Notes: generated by a model from the sequence alone, not told the origin. A DNA stretch of 64,000 bases from Nitrospira sp. (GCA_016715825.1 JADJXO010000013.1:310001-374000); one strand, 5' to 3'. Counted from the first letter of the stretch, positions 1-8,445 are shown. Translations and numbers: made by a program.

Positions 1-344
1 GGATCGCCACCGAGAACAAGAGGCCACACCCTCACTCATGGATGTGGATCGGAGTAAGCCAGCACTCCTCTTCGCATCGCGTGGCGGTCCGCCCTGCGGA
101 CAGTGCTTGAAGCGCATGCTAACCCCTCAAGTTGGCCGATGGCAGTCCTCGACCCGGAACTACCTGTCTCGTTTCCGCGAAGTGGTCGTAACAATGAGGT
201 GAAGCAGGACTATGCGGTTCTAATCGTGACCGGCATGGGGAAATAACACGGTGTCAGGAGCCATATCCCCTGACGTCTAGCGGCCCGCGCCACCTGCGCA
301 CCCTTGACACTTTCGCGCAGCAAGCTTAGCGTACTTGGCATCCC
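1..344. other. Gene-free left edge
   Basis: No convincing coding frame is present. The stretch holds one copy of a 24-bp word (133-156) that recurs exactly at 2050-2073. The rest looks like decayed intergenic DNA ahead of the orphan gene at 345. No promoter or RNA could be recognised with confidence. Confidence 0.5.
133..156 (+). repeat. 24-bp direct repeat, copy 1
   Basis: The 24 bases beginning TGGCCGATGGCAG and ending CGACCCG are identical at 133-156 and 2050-2073. A diverged form of the same element lies at 908-1006. The copies separate the three orphan genes of the left end, which suggests a shared intergenic element rather than chance. Confidence 0.75.
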
Positions 345-794
345 ATGACCCCACCAACTGCTGCTCCAGCAAAGGTCAATCCTAAAGTTCTTCTCATTTC
401 ATTCCTCGCAGCACCTATCCTTATGGGAATAATTTTTCTGAACCCTTCGTGGGAACCACTTCGCAGTCTAACCCAATCCCCTGGCTGGATCCCTGTTGGT
501 CGAGTCATAGGCTCTGCAGTTGTTCTCTTTATGCTGTGGAGTTCATGGCGCTATGAGCATCATGTGAAACCAAGGACTGCGGACATGCTTAGACAGAAGG
601 GAATGGATCCTGAACAAATAGGTTTCACAATAACAACAGCTGAATGCTCGTCGGGTACAGTTGTAGGAATCATTTTGTATATGCTTGGCACCTCTAGCAC
701 CGAGTTTTGGTGCTTTGCAAGCATTTCAATCGTGGCGATTCTGTTCTGGGCTTGGCGCTATAGAACCTTCCTGCTGCAGACACCCACACCGTAA
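345..794 (+). CDS. Small integral membrane protein, unknown family
   Basis: A protein of 149 aa with an N-terminal hydrophobic segment (about residues 14-32), a second near 50-66 and two more in the C-terminal half (about 100-118 and 120-138), so probably four membrane spans. No catalytic motif or known family was recognised. It is an isolated plus-strand gene with gene-free DNA on both sides, and its neighbours are also orphan genes separated by repeats. That is the pattern of an integron-type cassette array, although no attC was seen directly after this stop. The reading frame is credible; the function is unknown. Confidence 0.6.
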   Translation: MTPPTAAPAKVNPKVLLISFLAAPILMGIIFLNPSWEPLRSLTQSPGWIPVGRVIGSAVVLFMLWSSWRYEHHVKPRTADMLRQKGMDPEQIGFTITTAECSSGTVVGIILYMLGTSSTEFWCFASISIVAILFWAWRYRTFLLQTPTP

Positions 795-1192
795 ACCTTG
801 GAAGAAGATAGGGGGACAGCAACTGTCTTCTCAGTCAAGCGCTGAAGTGAGCATTGTCGATGCATCCTCGAAAAGTCTCGCATAGGAATCAAGGGGCAGC
901 TCAGTACGATCTCGGCACCGTACTTCCGCTCGTGGCCGACACTTGCCTGATGCCCTGACAGGCAAATCACGACCCAAAGCCGAAGTCCACGACCGACCGC
1001 TATCAGAAGGCAGGGGTTTACACCGATCCGCATAAGACGACGATCTCATCGCGGTAGTGGGGTGGAACCTATCCTGCGGCAATGGGTTAAGACTGGCGAT
1101 CGGTGCGTGCCGCCGTTTTAGGCAGAAGTAGACAATCTGCCGTAACGGGATATTATACAGTCTGTCTAAACATTGTTAGTGTTACTTAAAAC
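795..1192. other. Gene-free spacer with diverged repeat
   Basis: About 400 bases with no convincing gene. Positions 908-1006 are a diverged copy of the element at 2025-2103: both run from GATCTCGGC through a ggccga core to a shared AAGTCCACGACCGAC block and CTATCAG. The last 50 bases are AT-rich and hold GTTAGTG just upstream of the next start. This could be the promoter or the worn edge of a cassette junction. Confidence 0.5.
908..1006 (+). repeat. Dispersed intergenic repeat, diverged copy
   Basis: Aligns with 2025-2103 over most of its length. Shared blocks are GATCTCGGC, CTTCCGC, GTCCACGACCGAC and CTATCAG, with an insertion in the middle relative to the other copy. No open reading frame spans it. 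It sits between two orphan genes, as the other copy does. Confidence 0.6.
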
Positions 1193-1924
1193 ATGAAAAG
1201 AGCCATCTCCATACTTCTTTTTTTGGCCGCTTGCACGCTTGCGAACGCGGCTGAACCAGACGTTCTCGTGAAATTCTTCGGCCACGCTGGAATCGGCGAC
1301 AAGCGCTCGGTTTACCACGGGGAAATGCTTAAACACTACACGGACAAACCTACAGTAGGCCAAGGCCTGCCACGCAATGTGCAGGCAACATTCAGGAAAC
1401 TAGAAGAATCACAATTCCGTTCCGTCTACGCCGTACTTCTGAGCGATGGGCACAAGTCTCAGGATTGGTATGCGTTCCTAGTAAAGGAGAACGACCGCTG
1501 GAAGATCAGCGCGGTTCGTAACTTGGCACTCTCCGGAGTGTTCCATATAGCGTTGCAGCAATTGGAACAAAAAAATCCGAGATCCGAAAAGGAGGAATGG
1601 CAGTACCAAAATATGCTGCTCACTATCAAGAGCGACCGTGAATTGAAAGAGTACTTGAAGAGCAACCTAGCTGACTTTAGAAATGTGGTTACGTTGTATT
1701 CAAAGGGCGATAAAGAACAGTCTGATAAAATGGCAAAGCGCCTTTTAATCGACTTTATAAAAGATATCAACGGAGCTATCGAATTCAATATTGGCGGTAT
1801 TATTGATAACACGGTTGGCTATCTATATGTACCGCCTGGATCGAAACCGCCAACAATGGATCCAAGCGAGTTCATCTACGTCGAAGAAATAGCCGATGGC
1901 TGGTACATCTATAAGACAACGTAA
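1193..1924 (+). CDS. Exported protein of unknown function
   Basis: A protein of 243 aa. Residues 1-19 form a signal peptide (Lys-Arg, a hydrophobic core with Leu-Phe-Leu-Ala-Ala, then ANA before AEP), so the mature chain is probably periplasmic. The remainder is soluble, mixed alpha/beta, and rich in Lys and Glu. No family was recognised. Base composition is more AT-rich than in the housekeeping genes of this window. An attC-like site begins two bases after its stop codon, so this could be an integron-type gene cassette. Confidence 0.65.
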   Translation: MKRAISILLFLAACTLANAAEPDVLVKFFGHAGIGDKRSVYHGEMLKHYTDKPTVGQGLPRNVQATFRKLEESQFRSVYAVLLSDGHKSQDWYAFLVKENDRWKISAVRNLALSGVFHIALQQLEQKNPRSEKEEWQYQNMLLTIKSDRELKEYLKSNLADFRNVVTLYSKGDKEQSDKMAKRLLIDFIKDINGAIEFNIGGIIDNTVGYLYVPPGSKPPTMDPSEFIYVEEIADGWYIYKTT

Positions 1925-1925
1925 C

Positions 1926-1995
1926 TCTAACAACCGGTTCGAGCTGACCTCGAGGTCGCTGCGCTTCCCCACGGCAGCTTAACCGTAATGTTCGA
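1926..1995 (+). other. attC-like recombination site (integron cassette type)
   Basis: Four ordered boxes follow the stop of the preceding gene: TCTAACA (1926-1932), GGTTCGAGCTG (1936-1946), CAGCTTAACC (1975-1984) and TGTTCGA (1989-1995). The outer pair is complementary apart from one mismatch. The inner pair is complementary apart from one mismatch and one bulged base, as expected for the R''-L''...L'-R' fold of attC with an extrahelical base. A perfect palindrome, GACCTCGAGGTC (1946-1957), lies in the centre. No integrase gene is in the window. The call rests on structure alone. Confidence 0.5.
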
Positions 1996-2289
1996 CAGGG
2001 CTGAGGACCGCTTTATGGCGGTGCGATCTCGGCGCCGAACTTCCGCGCCTGGCCGATGGCAGTCCTCGACCCGAAGCAGAAGTCCACGACCGACGGCTAT
2101 CAGAGGGAATTTGACTTACGCTGAGGCTGGTCCAAAAACACATCTTCTAGGCCGCGCCTGCCCATTGCGGTATCTACCAATTGGTTTGCCAATTTCTCAT
2201 CTTTGAAATACCTGTAGATAAATTAGAACACCTCCGTTTCATCGTATTAGGGTTGAATATACTCGTGCTGCTAAAGGGGATACATTAAG
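1996..2289. other. Gene-free spacer before the third orphan gene
   Basis: After the repeat this spacer becomes AT-rich (about 2200-2289) and probably carries the promoter of the next gene. A purine-rich AAAGGGG tract sits about 15 bases before that start, further upstream than an ideal ribosome-binding site. No coding frame was found. Confidence 0.4.
2025..2103 (+). repeat. Dispersed intergenic repeat, copy holding the 24-bp word
   Basis: Partner of 908-1006. It contains the exact 24-bp word at 2050-2073 that is also found at 133-156. It lies just downstream of the attC-like site, in non-coding DNA. Confidence 0.65.
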
Positions 2290-2760
2290 ATGAAAATGGT
2301 TTCCTCGCGTCTGACGTTGTTGATGAAGTTCGTTTTCCCTTTCGTCTTCATCTTCGGTTTCGGTGCTGGGACGCTGAGCATATGGCTTGACCAGACGCAC
2401 GACGAGAATGGGGATATTCTGCCTCTAGAAGAAAAATGGAAGTTCCTAGCCGGTTGGATTTTTGGCACAACATACCTGCTCTGGAGTGGTGTTGGCCTGA
2501 AGAAAGTTCGGATGGATTCAACGCATCTGTATGTCTCTAACTTTCGCAAGGAAATTGCCCTGCCATTTAAAGACGTTGTGGATATTACCGAACATCACTG
2601 GCTTAACTGGTCCAGCACAATTCATTTCCGTGCTCCAACCGAGTTTGGGCAATCGATCAAGTTCTTACATCCCGATAGTTTTATCCCTTTTTATTATTTC
2701 TGGGGTTCACATTCGGCTGTTGAGGACCTTAAAGAACGCGTAGGCCTCAAAGACGGATAA
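2290..2760 (+). CDS. Membrane protein with a possible PH-like C-terminal half
   Basis: A protein of 156 aa. Two hydrophobic segments (about residues 9-32 and 53-70) are followed by a soluble beta-rich tail of about 80 residues. The order of two spans followed by a beta-strand tail is reminiscent of small bacterial PH-like membrane proteins, but no diagnostic residue allows a firm family call. Low-GC codon use and isolation among repeats match the two preceding orphan genes. Function unknown. Confidence 0.6.
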   Translation: MKMVSSRLTLLMKFVFPFVFIFGFGAGTLSIWLDQTHDENGDILPLEEKWKFLAGWIFGTTYLLWSGVGLKKVRMDSTHLYVSNFRKEIALPFKDVVDITEHHWLNWSSTIHFRAPTEFGQSIKFLHPDSFIPFYYFWGSHSAVEDLKERVGLKDG

Positions 2761-3407
2761 CGACTGTTGTTTAGCCGACCGGCTATGTCCACATTCGTGT
2801 CCACTGAAACTTCTCCTTCCCCTTTGGTATGCCTTCAAACCCAAGTGCCTTCTCGTTCAATGCCACCAGGCCTCCCAAGATCATCCATAATTGTGCTCAT
2901 CTTGTACTCAAGCCCACCGTATTCCAGCTCACTCAGGCCTATTCCAGCCGAGCGTAGCGCGAAGCGAGCGCCATCTCTCATGAACGGCAGCTTTCAGGCG
3001 TGGAGCTTGCTGTAGCGACTGTCGCAAAGTGGCCGATAGCAGCCATCGCAGATGGGCAATCCTGCCGTTTCCCATGCACAACCTCGCCTCACCAACATCG
3101 TTCTTTTCAGCTCCCTTTCCCTTAATAACGCTTGACTCTGAAGCTGAATGCGCCCAGGGTGATGCTATGACGTATTGAGCCACGCCGACCGTCCTATCCT
3201 CGCGCGTCACCGTCTCTCCCTCCCATGTCTTGCGCGACCGATTCCCTGGTCTCCGCCGCTTTTGCGCCGCATGTTCCTCGAAAAACCTGTGTCGACGACC
3301 TTTGTCCAAGAGCCTTCATCGCTTGGGTTAGCAGAGGTGCCTCCGCACAGGAGTAGAGCTGAGGTTTATCGACCATATCACTTCATGCAGATAGAAGGAG
3401 CCACGCT
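2761..3407. other. 650-base gene-free spacer
   Basis: No convincing gene on either strand. The middle holds GC-rich inverted words (around 2945-2975, GAGCGTAGCGCGAAGCGAGCGCC) and a ggccgatagcag word (3031-3042) related to the core of the repeat seen at 133-156 and 2050-2073. The last 15 bases contain AAGGAG, the ribosome-binding site of the following gene. The spacer probably marks the junction between the cassette-like region and core genes. Confidence 0.45.
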
Positions 3408-3728
3408 ATGATTACCATTACACCGACGGCAGAAGGAAAGATCCGAGAACTCATGCAGGAAGAGAAAGACACGGTCGGCCTACGCGTCTACGTGAAGGGT
3501 GGTGGGTGCCATGGCTACCAGTACGGGATGAGTTTCGAGTCCACCATGAGCGAAGACGACACAGTGATCGAGAAAGGTGACGTCAAGGTCATCATGGACT
3601 CCCAGAGCGCCCCGCTGCTGGCCGGCTGCGAAGTCGACTACATGGACAGCGTGCAAGGCTCCGGCTTTGCCATCAAGAACCCACAAGCCAAAACGACCTG
3701 TGGGTGCGGCAGTTCATTCAGCGCATAA
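3408..3728 (+). CDS. erpA: A-type iron-sulfur carrier (IscA/ErpA/HesB family)
   Basis: A protein of 106 aa, the normal length for A-type carriers, which pass Fe-S clusters from a scaffold to apoproteins in the cytoplasm. The three cluster-binding cysteines are visible: one in GGGCHGYQYG (about residue 34) and two in the C-terminal CGCGSSF motif. Histidine follows the first cysteine where Ser is common, a variation found in the family. AAGGAG lies 8 bases before the start. It is 58 bases ahead of a ferredoxin-dependent oxidoreductase, an Fe-S client, so a supply role for that enzyme is plausible. The exact member (ErpA or IscA) is not certain. Confidence 0.88.
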   Translation: MITITPTAEGKIRELMQEEKDTVGLRVYVKGGGCHGYQYGMSFESTMSEDDTVIEKGDVKVIMDSQSAPLLAGCEVDYMDSVQGSGFAIKNPQAKTTCGCGSSFSA

Positions 3729-3786
3729 CGGCATGCACGGTACGCCGGATCGCCGGCCACCGCCGTTCGATAGAAAGGGAGTCGCC

Positions 3787-4995
3787 ATGGAAACTACAGC
3801 CATTATTGGAACCGCAAATAAAAAGGGGCAAGTCATCACCGATCCACGCGTGATGATGAACGAGGCACCTCGCACGCCGTCGTTTTTTACCGGCAGTGAG
3901 GTCATTAAGGAGGCCGTCAGGCGCGCCAACGTCGATGTGATGGTGGCCTACCCCATTACGCCTCAGAGCGAGGCCGCCGCCCTATGCGGCGAGCTCTTTG
4001 CTGAGGGGTATATCGGCGATTATTTCCGTGGGGAGAGCGAATTTGCGGTCATGTCACAGTGCGCCGGCGCCGCCTTCGGCGGGGCCCGTGTCTTCACCAC
4101 CACTGCCGGGCCGGGTACCATGCGGGCCATGGAAAACTTTCCGATGTGGTCGGGAGCCCGATTGCCCATCCAATGTATCGTCACCTGCCGCGGCATCAAT
4201 TCTCCCCTGTCGATCCAACCGGATACCATCGAGATCGCCTACCTCATGAACACGGGCATGCTCGTCTGGCATGCGGAAACCGCACAGGATTTTTACGACT
4301 GGATTCTCAAGGGCTACATGGTGTCGGAAGAGCCGGACGTGCATTTACCCTTGGCTCTTTGTTGCGACGGCTTCTTCGTGACCCACACGAAAGATGTCGT
4401 CGACTTGACGCCTGTCGACATGTGCCTGCCGCCCTATGATCCCTATCGCTCACCCGTCCCCTGCATGGATATGGAATGTCCACCGGTCCGGATGATGCGC
4501 GATCCCTTCGTGATGAAGAGCAACTACATCAGCTACGCCACGCACGCGAGCTGGCAACAGGAAATCTGGGCGGCTGCGGAACGGTCGCGCAAGCACACGA
4601 TCGCCTGGCTGGACGGCTTGATCGAGGTTGAAGACGGCGACGCCTCCGTCCTTATTATCTCCTCGGGGACCGCCGTCTCCCAAGGACGGGAAGCCATCCG
4701 CCTGCTGGCCGATGAGGGGGTGCGCGTGGGACTCGTCAAGATCAAGACCTTGCGACCATGGCCGGAAGACGAGCTTCGCGAGGCGACCAAACATGCGTCG
4801 CACATCATCGTGCCTGAGTTCAATGTCATCGGATGGATGGCCAAAGAAATCAAAGCGACCATCCCCAACCACGAGCGGGTCGTCGCCGGACCGCGCGTCT
4901 GCGGCGGCATGACCTTGCCGCCGGAAGTGATCGTCGAGGAAGTCAAAAAAGCGATCGGCATGCGATCCGGGGTGCTGGCGGGACGCGGAGGATGA
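3787..4995 (+). CDS. porA: 2-oxoacid (pyruvate):ferredoxin oxidoreductase alpha subunit
   Basis: A protein of 402 aa that matches PorA/KorA. The pyrimidine-binding half shows AYPITPQSEAA and an ESEFAVMSQCAGAAFGGAR block, followed by TTTAGPGTMRAMENFP. The C-terminal transketolase-type domain contains the LIISSGTAV and LVKIKTLRPWP stretches. The start at 3787 follows AAAGGGAG by a normal spacing; an in-frame extension to 3577 would overlap erpA and is rejected. With PorB it would reversibly carboxylate acetyl-CoA (or succinyl-CoA) using reduced ferredoxin, a step of the reductive TCA cycle. Substrate cannot be fixed from sequence alone. Gamma, delta and epsilon subunits are not in this locus. 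Confidence 0.88.
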   Translation: METTAIIGTANKKGQVITDPRVMMNEAPRTPSFFTGSEVIKEAVRRANVDVMVAYPITPQSEAAALCGELFAEGYIGDYFRGESEFAVMSQCAGAAFGGARVFTTTAGPGTMRAMENFPMWSGARLPIQCIVTCRGINSPLSIQPDTIEIAYLMNTGMLVWHAETAQDFYDWILKGYMVSEEPDVHLPLALCCDGFFVTHTKDVVDLTPVDMCLPPYDPYRSPVPCMDMECPPVRMMRDPFVMKSNYISYATHASWQQEIWAAAERSRKHTIAWLDGLIEVEDGDASVLIISSGTAVSQGREAIRLLADEGVRVGLVKIKTLRPWPEDELREATKHASHIIVPEFNVIGWMAKEIKATIPNHERVVAGPRVCGGMTLPPEVIVEEVKKAIGMRSGVLAGRGG

Positions 4996-5091
4996 ACCGG
5001 ACACACGGACTACACAGCAGCAACGCAGTGAGCGGCGAGCGAGATGCACACACCACCGTCATGACGGATAACAGAAAGAGTGAGGTCTCCA

Positions 5092-5982
5092 ATGAGTCTT
5101 GATTATGTGAAGTTCACCCCGGGATTCGACACATTCATGCCGAAAGAATATCGGGATATGGTAGAGCACGGGCCCTTCGGGAAGAAGACGACCGTGTCGC
5201 AGATGGGCAATTTCAAAGAAATCCTCGAAGAGCATCCCATGTGTGCCGGCTGTGCGATGACCCTGTTCATCCGGCTCGCCATCGTCGCATTCCCGAACCC
5301 CGAAGACACAATTACCGTCGGGACGGCTGGATGCGGCCGGCTGGCCATTTCACAAGCGGCTATTCCGTTTGTGTACGGTAACTATGGAGACCAGAACGGC
5401 GTCGCCAGTGGACTATCGCGCGGATTGCGGATTCGTTTCGGCGACAAGCCCAAGGATGTCGTGGTGATGGCCGGTGACGGCGGCACCGCCGACATCGGAT
5501 TCCAGCAGGTCCTCCATTCCTGGTTCAGGAAGGAACGGTTTACGACCATCATGCTGGACAACGAAGTCTACGGGAATACCGGCGGACAAGAAAGCGGCAT
5601 GACGACCAGAGGAGCGGTGCTGAAGATGGCCCCGCTCGGCAAGAAGTTCGAGAAAATGGATATGGTCGCCATGGCCAAGATTGCCGGCTGCGCCTACATC
5701 GCCACCGTCGTGCCGAATAATCCGCGCCGGGTGGAAAGCTGCATCAAGAAAGCCGTGCTGATCGCTCGCGAGGTCGGCCCGACCTATATTCAGGCCTATA
5801 CGTCCTGCAATATCGAGTATGCAATCCCGACCGACCAGGTCATGGCAGACGCCAAAACCGTCGAAGATGACCGGTACAAGTTTGCCGAGTATGTCAGCGA
5901 GGACGCCAAGGCCTATTTAGCCGAGCGATATGGGTACAAGGAATTCGCCCAGAAGCCGGTCGCGGCCATCACGAACGTGTGA
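5092..5982 (+). CDS. porB: 2-oxoacid (pyruvate):ferredoxin oxidoreductase beta subunit
   Basis: A protein of 296 aa. It carries the thiamine-diphosphate motif GDGGTADIGF followed by LDNEVYGNTGGQ, and cysteines for a 4Fe-4S cluster in the N-terminal CAGC motif with another in GTAGCGR. It is the catalytic TPP subunit and pairs with the alpha subunit encoded 96 bases upstream. The start at 5092 (MSLDYVKF) is preceded by GAGGT; a start four codons earlier is less likely. A long hairpin follows the stop at 5994-6047 and probably ends the transcript. Confidence 0.9.
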   Translation: MSLDYVKFTPGFDTFMPKEYRDMVEHGPFGKKTTVSQMGNFKEILEEHPMCAGCAMTLFIRLAIVAFPNPEDTITVGTAGCGRLAISQAAIPFVYGNYGDQNGVASGLSRGLRIRFGDKPKDVVVMAGDGGTADIGFQQVLHSWFRKERFTTIMLDNEVYGNTGGQESGMTTRGAVLKMAPLGKKFEKMDMVAMAKIAGCAYIATVVPNNPRRVESCIKKAVLIAREVGPTYIQAYTSCNIEYAIPTDQVMADAKTVEDDRYKFAEYVSEDAKAYLAERYGYKEFAQKPVAAITNV

Positions 5983-5993
5983 TCATCTGGCCA

Positions 5994-6047
5994 GGGGTGG
6001 AAGATTCCCAGGGAGACTCAGAGAACCTGCTCGAATCTTCCCACCCC
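5994..6047 (+). terminator. Hairpin after porB
   Basis: GGGGTGGAAGATTC (5994-6007) pairs with GAATCTTCCCACCCC (6033-6047), leaving one extra C as a bulge and a loop of 25 bases. There is no clear T-run after it, so it may act as a transcript-end stabiliser rather than a classical intrinsic terminator. Confidence 0.5.
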
Positions 6048-6097
6048 TCAGCCGATCGGCTCTGTTGTAGATCTGAGAGGAGAGAGCTGAAGAAGAC

Positions 6098-6517
6098 ATG
6101 CACACGCTCGACATCCATCGCCCCGACATGCCTGACCTTCAGTTCGTCCTATTTGTAACGGCACTCTGCACATCTCGTTTAACTACGCTGAATGTCTCTC
6201 AATCTCTCCGCGCTACGATTTTCAACCGCTGTTGGACGCTCATTCATGAAACTCCTCCGCCCCGCAGACAGGAAGATCGGGTCCTGGACCTCGGACCTTG
6301 GACCGAGCTTACGGTCGAGGCGATGGTCGAAACGATACGTACAGGGCTGACCGAAGCAGGGATTCAGATCTTGACTTGGGACCATGCCCCCAGCGAACCA
6401 ACACGTGCCAGTACCCCCGAAGCCAAACCTCTCATCGAACGACTCGCGAAACTCTATCCTCAGCCACCCGAGGAACCCGCCGGTGGCGATGCAGCCTTGT
6501 CACAGACTTGTGACTGA
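6098..6517 (+). CDS. Small protein of unknown function
   Basis: A protein of 139 aa with no recognised family. Residues 14-30 are mildly hydrophobic, the middle is helical and the C-terminal third is Pro/Glu-rich. A purine-rich AGGAGAGAG tract lies about 10 bases before the start. It follows porB across the hairpin, so it may be transcribed separately. Coding status is likely from the length and ribosome-binding site but not proven. Confidence 0.5.
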   Translation: MHTLDIHRPDMPDLQFVLFVTALCTSRLTTLNVSQSLRATIFNRCWTLIHETPPPRRQEDRVLDLGPWTELTVEAMVETIRTGLTEAGIQILTWDHAPSEPTRASTPEAKPLIERLAKLYPQPPEEPAGGDAALSQTCD

Positions 6518-7315
6518 TCCGCTGTTACCAGGTGCAGGCTTCCGGTGCGGTACCACCAAGACCGAGGAACAGTCCCAAGCAGTTCCTGTTACGCGCTGCC
6601 ATTCAGTCTGTGCCCAAGAGGAGACCGAACGCCGACAATCCACCTACCGGGTCACTGGCTGAAGTATCAAGTAGAAGCTGGGAAATGCCCCCTTCCGATG
6701 CATGACAACGCCTTCCTCAATCTGAGGCATCACATCAAGAAGAAAGGATAACGGGTTGGCATAGAAATTCTTGCTCCACATCTTCTGTGGATAACCTTGT
6801 GAACAGGTCACCATTTTCAGGCAATCCTGCACCAATGACATGTTTATTTACCAAACTGCCTATTTTTCAGGCATCCGCTCCATGAGATATTGACCACAAC
6901 TAATAGTGGTACTGATCAACGCAACAGTCATTTTTGCATATTCCTAGCAATATCCATTGGCACCACAGGATCTTTGTTTTGAGCATTTTCCATAAACCCA
7001 TCATTCGGTTCACTATCCACAAGCATGATCGTTTCCTGTGGATGAAGTTTCCCAGCAATAGGAGCGGAGTTTCGAAACTGTCAAGAGCTCTGACCTAAAA
7101 AGAAGACTCCATGAGCCATGAAAAATCTCCCGAGACTAACGTCTCGACTGCAGGGCCAAATGGCAAGTCGCACGCGGCACATGGGATTGCCTGAGCAAGA
7201 CAAACGGCCATTGGGATTCGAGTAACCTCGTACGAGCCTGTATTCCAGCTAATGTTTGTGGGGGGAGTCCCAAACAGAAGGGCGGTGAAAAAGGAGTCGA
7301 GAATCAAAAAACGGA
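6518..7315. other. 800-base convergent intergenic region
   Basis: No convincing gene. It lies between the last plus-strand gene and a long run of minus-strand genes. The region becomes AT-rich after 6740 and contains three DnaA-box-like words (6786-6794, 7013-7021, 7037-7045). Short frames in the first 200 bases have no ribosome-binding site and look random. Confidence 0.5.
6786..7045. promoter_or_regulatory. Cluster of DnaA-box-like words
   Basis: TGTGGATAA at 6786-6794 is a perfect consensus DnaA box. CTATCCACA (7013-7021) and TGTGGATGA (7037-7045) each differ by one base. Three boxes in 260 bases of AT-rich non-coding DNA could titrate DnaA or mark a replication-related site. No dnaA, dnaN or gidA gene is nearby, and the flanking genes converge here, which argues against an origin. 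Confidence 0.3.
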
Positions 7316-8287
7316 CTACCAGGCGTAGGCCTCCGGTGCCGTTCCACCAGGCCCAGGAAAGATGTCGTCCAACTGTTTCAGTATGTCGTGATCAAGAGAC
7401 AGACTCAGGGCCCGCATGGCGCCATCCAGTTGCTCCATGGTACGTGGACCGATGATCGGCGAGGTGACCACTGGTTGATGCAGCAGCCAGGCCAGTGCCA
7501 CATCGGCCGGTTGTTCGCCCATCCGTTCACACAGCGCTGCATAGGCTTCGAGTTTGGGACGAAATTTGATGACCTCTTGTTTCAACTCGGCATCAGCTCG
7601 ACGCCCTTTACCTGCAGAGCCCACTCCCCCGGCCAGTAACCCGCGCCCCAGTGGACTCCACGGGATGAGACCAAGACCGTAGGTCTCACAGGCAGGAATG
7701 ACTTCCAGCTCGATACTCCGCTCGGTCAGATTGTACAGACTCTGCTCCGATACCAAGCCCAAGAAGTGCCGATTACGCGCAGTCTCCTGCGCTTGAGCCA
7801 GATGCCAACCAGCAAAATTGCTGCTGCCCACGTACACCACTTTTCCTTCTCGGACCAATTGTTCCATCGCCTGCCAGACTTCTTCCCACGGCGTTTCTCG
7901 GTCGACATGATGCATTTGATAGACATCAATCCAGTCGGTCTGGAGCCGACGAAGACTCTCCTCGCAGGCACGTTTGATATGGCGGGCCGACAGGCGAGAC
8001 TGATTGGGCCACTCACCCATCCGGCCGTAGACCTTGGTGGCCAACACCACCTTGTCTCGGCGACCCCCACCTTGGGCGAACCACCGACCGATGATCTGTT
8101 CTGTCCATCCCTCACCGAGTTTCCAGCCATACACATTGGCGGTATCAAAAAAGTTGAGCCCGAGCTCCAAGGCACGGTCCATCATGGCAAAGCTATCAGG
8201 TTCAGTCGTGTACGGCCCAAAATTCATCGTGCCGAGGCAGAGCCGACTGACTTTTACGCCCGATCGACCAAGATGTCTGTATTCCAT
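7316..8287 (-). CDS. Aldo/keto reductase
   Basis: A protein of 323 aa, a usual length for the TIM-barrel aldo/keto reductase family. The N-terminal RHLGRSGVKVSRLCLGTMNFG is typical of the YajO/potassium-channel-beta-like branch. The catalytic tetrad is visible as Asp in FFDTANVYG (the Tyr is in the same motif), Lys in LATKVYG, and His in YQMHHVD. The NADPH-binding end is represented by SPIIGPRTMEQLDGA. It would reduce an aldehyde or ketone in the cytoplasm; the substrate cannot be inferred. It stands alone, with gene-free DNA on its downstream side. Confidence 0.9.
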   Translation of the reverse strand: MEYRHLGRSGVKVSRLCLGTMNFGPYTTEPDSFAMMDRALELGLNFFDTANVYGWKLGEGWTEQIIGRWFAQGGGRRDKVVLATKVYGRMGEWPNQSRLSARHIKRACEESLRRLQTDWIDVYQMHHVDRETPWEEVWQAMEQLVREGKVVYVGSSNFAGWHLAQAQETARNRHFLGLVSEQSLYNLTERSIELEVIPACETYGLGLIPWSPLGRGLLAGGVGSAGKGRRADAELKQEVIKFRPKLEAYAALCERMGEQPADVALAWLLHQPVVTSPIIGPRTMEQLDGAMRALSLSLDHDILKQLDDIFPGPGGTAPEAYAW

Positions 8288-8345
8288 CGGCGTAGGCTCT
8301 CGCTAGTGTAGGGCTTCAATAGGAATACGTTGACATTGACCATTC

Positions 8346-8416
8346 GCCCTGGACTTGTCGAAGGGCACGCGTTTTCACCTGGTTTCGTTCATGGTTCGAC
8401 AGGCTCACCACGAACG
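8346..8416. repeat. REP-like pair of imperfect palindromes
   Basis: The first unit has arms GCCCT (8346-8350) and AGGGC (8362-8366) around GGACTTGTCGA. The second has arms CGTTCATGGT (8386-8395) and ACCACGAACG (8407-8416) around TCGACAGGCTC, with one G-U-type mismatch. The shared (c)TTGTCGA / TCGACAGG cores recall a palindromic repeat family seen in many environmental genomes. The pair lies between two minus-strand genes, in the usual extragenic position. Confidence 0.6.
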
Positions 8417-8445
8417 GAAGGTGATGGAACTCATAGACCACTACG

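Noticed and set aside
6518..7315. Replication origin
   Set aside because: DnaA-like words are present, but no dnaA/dnaN/gid genes, and neighbouring genes point toward the region, which fits a terminus better than an origin.
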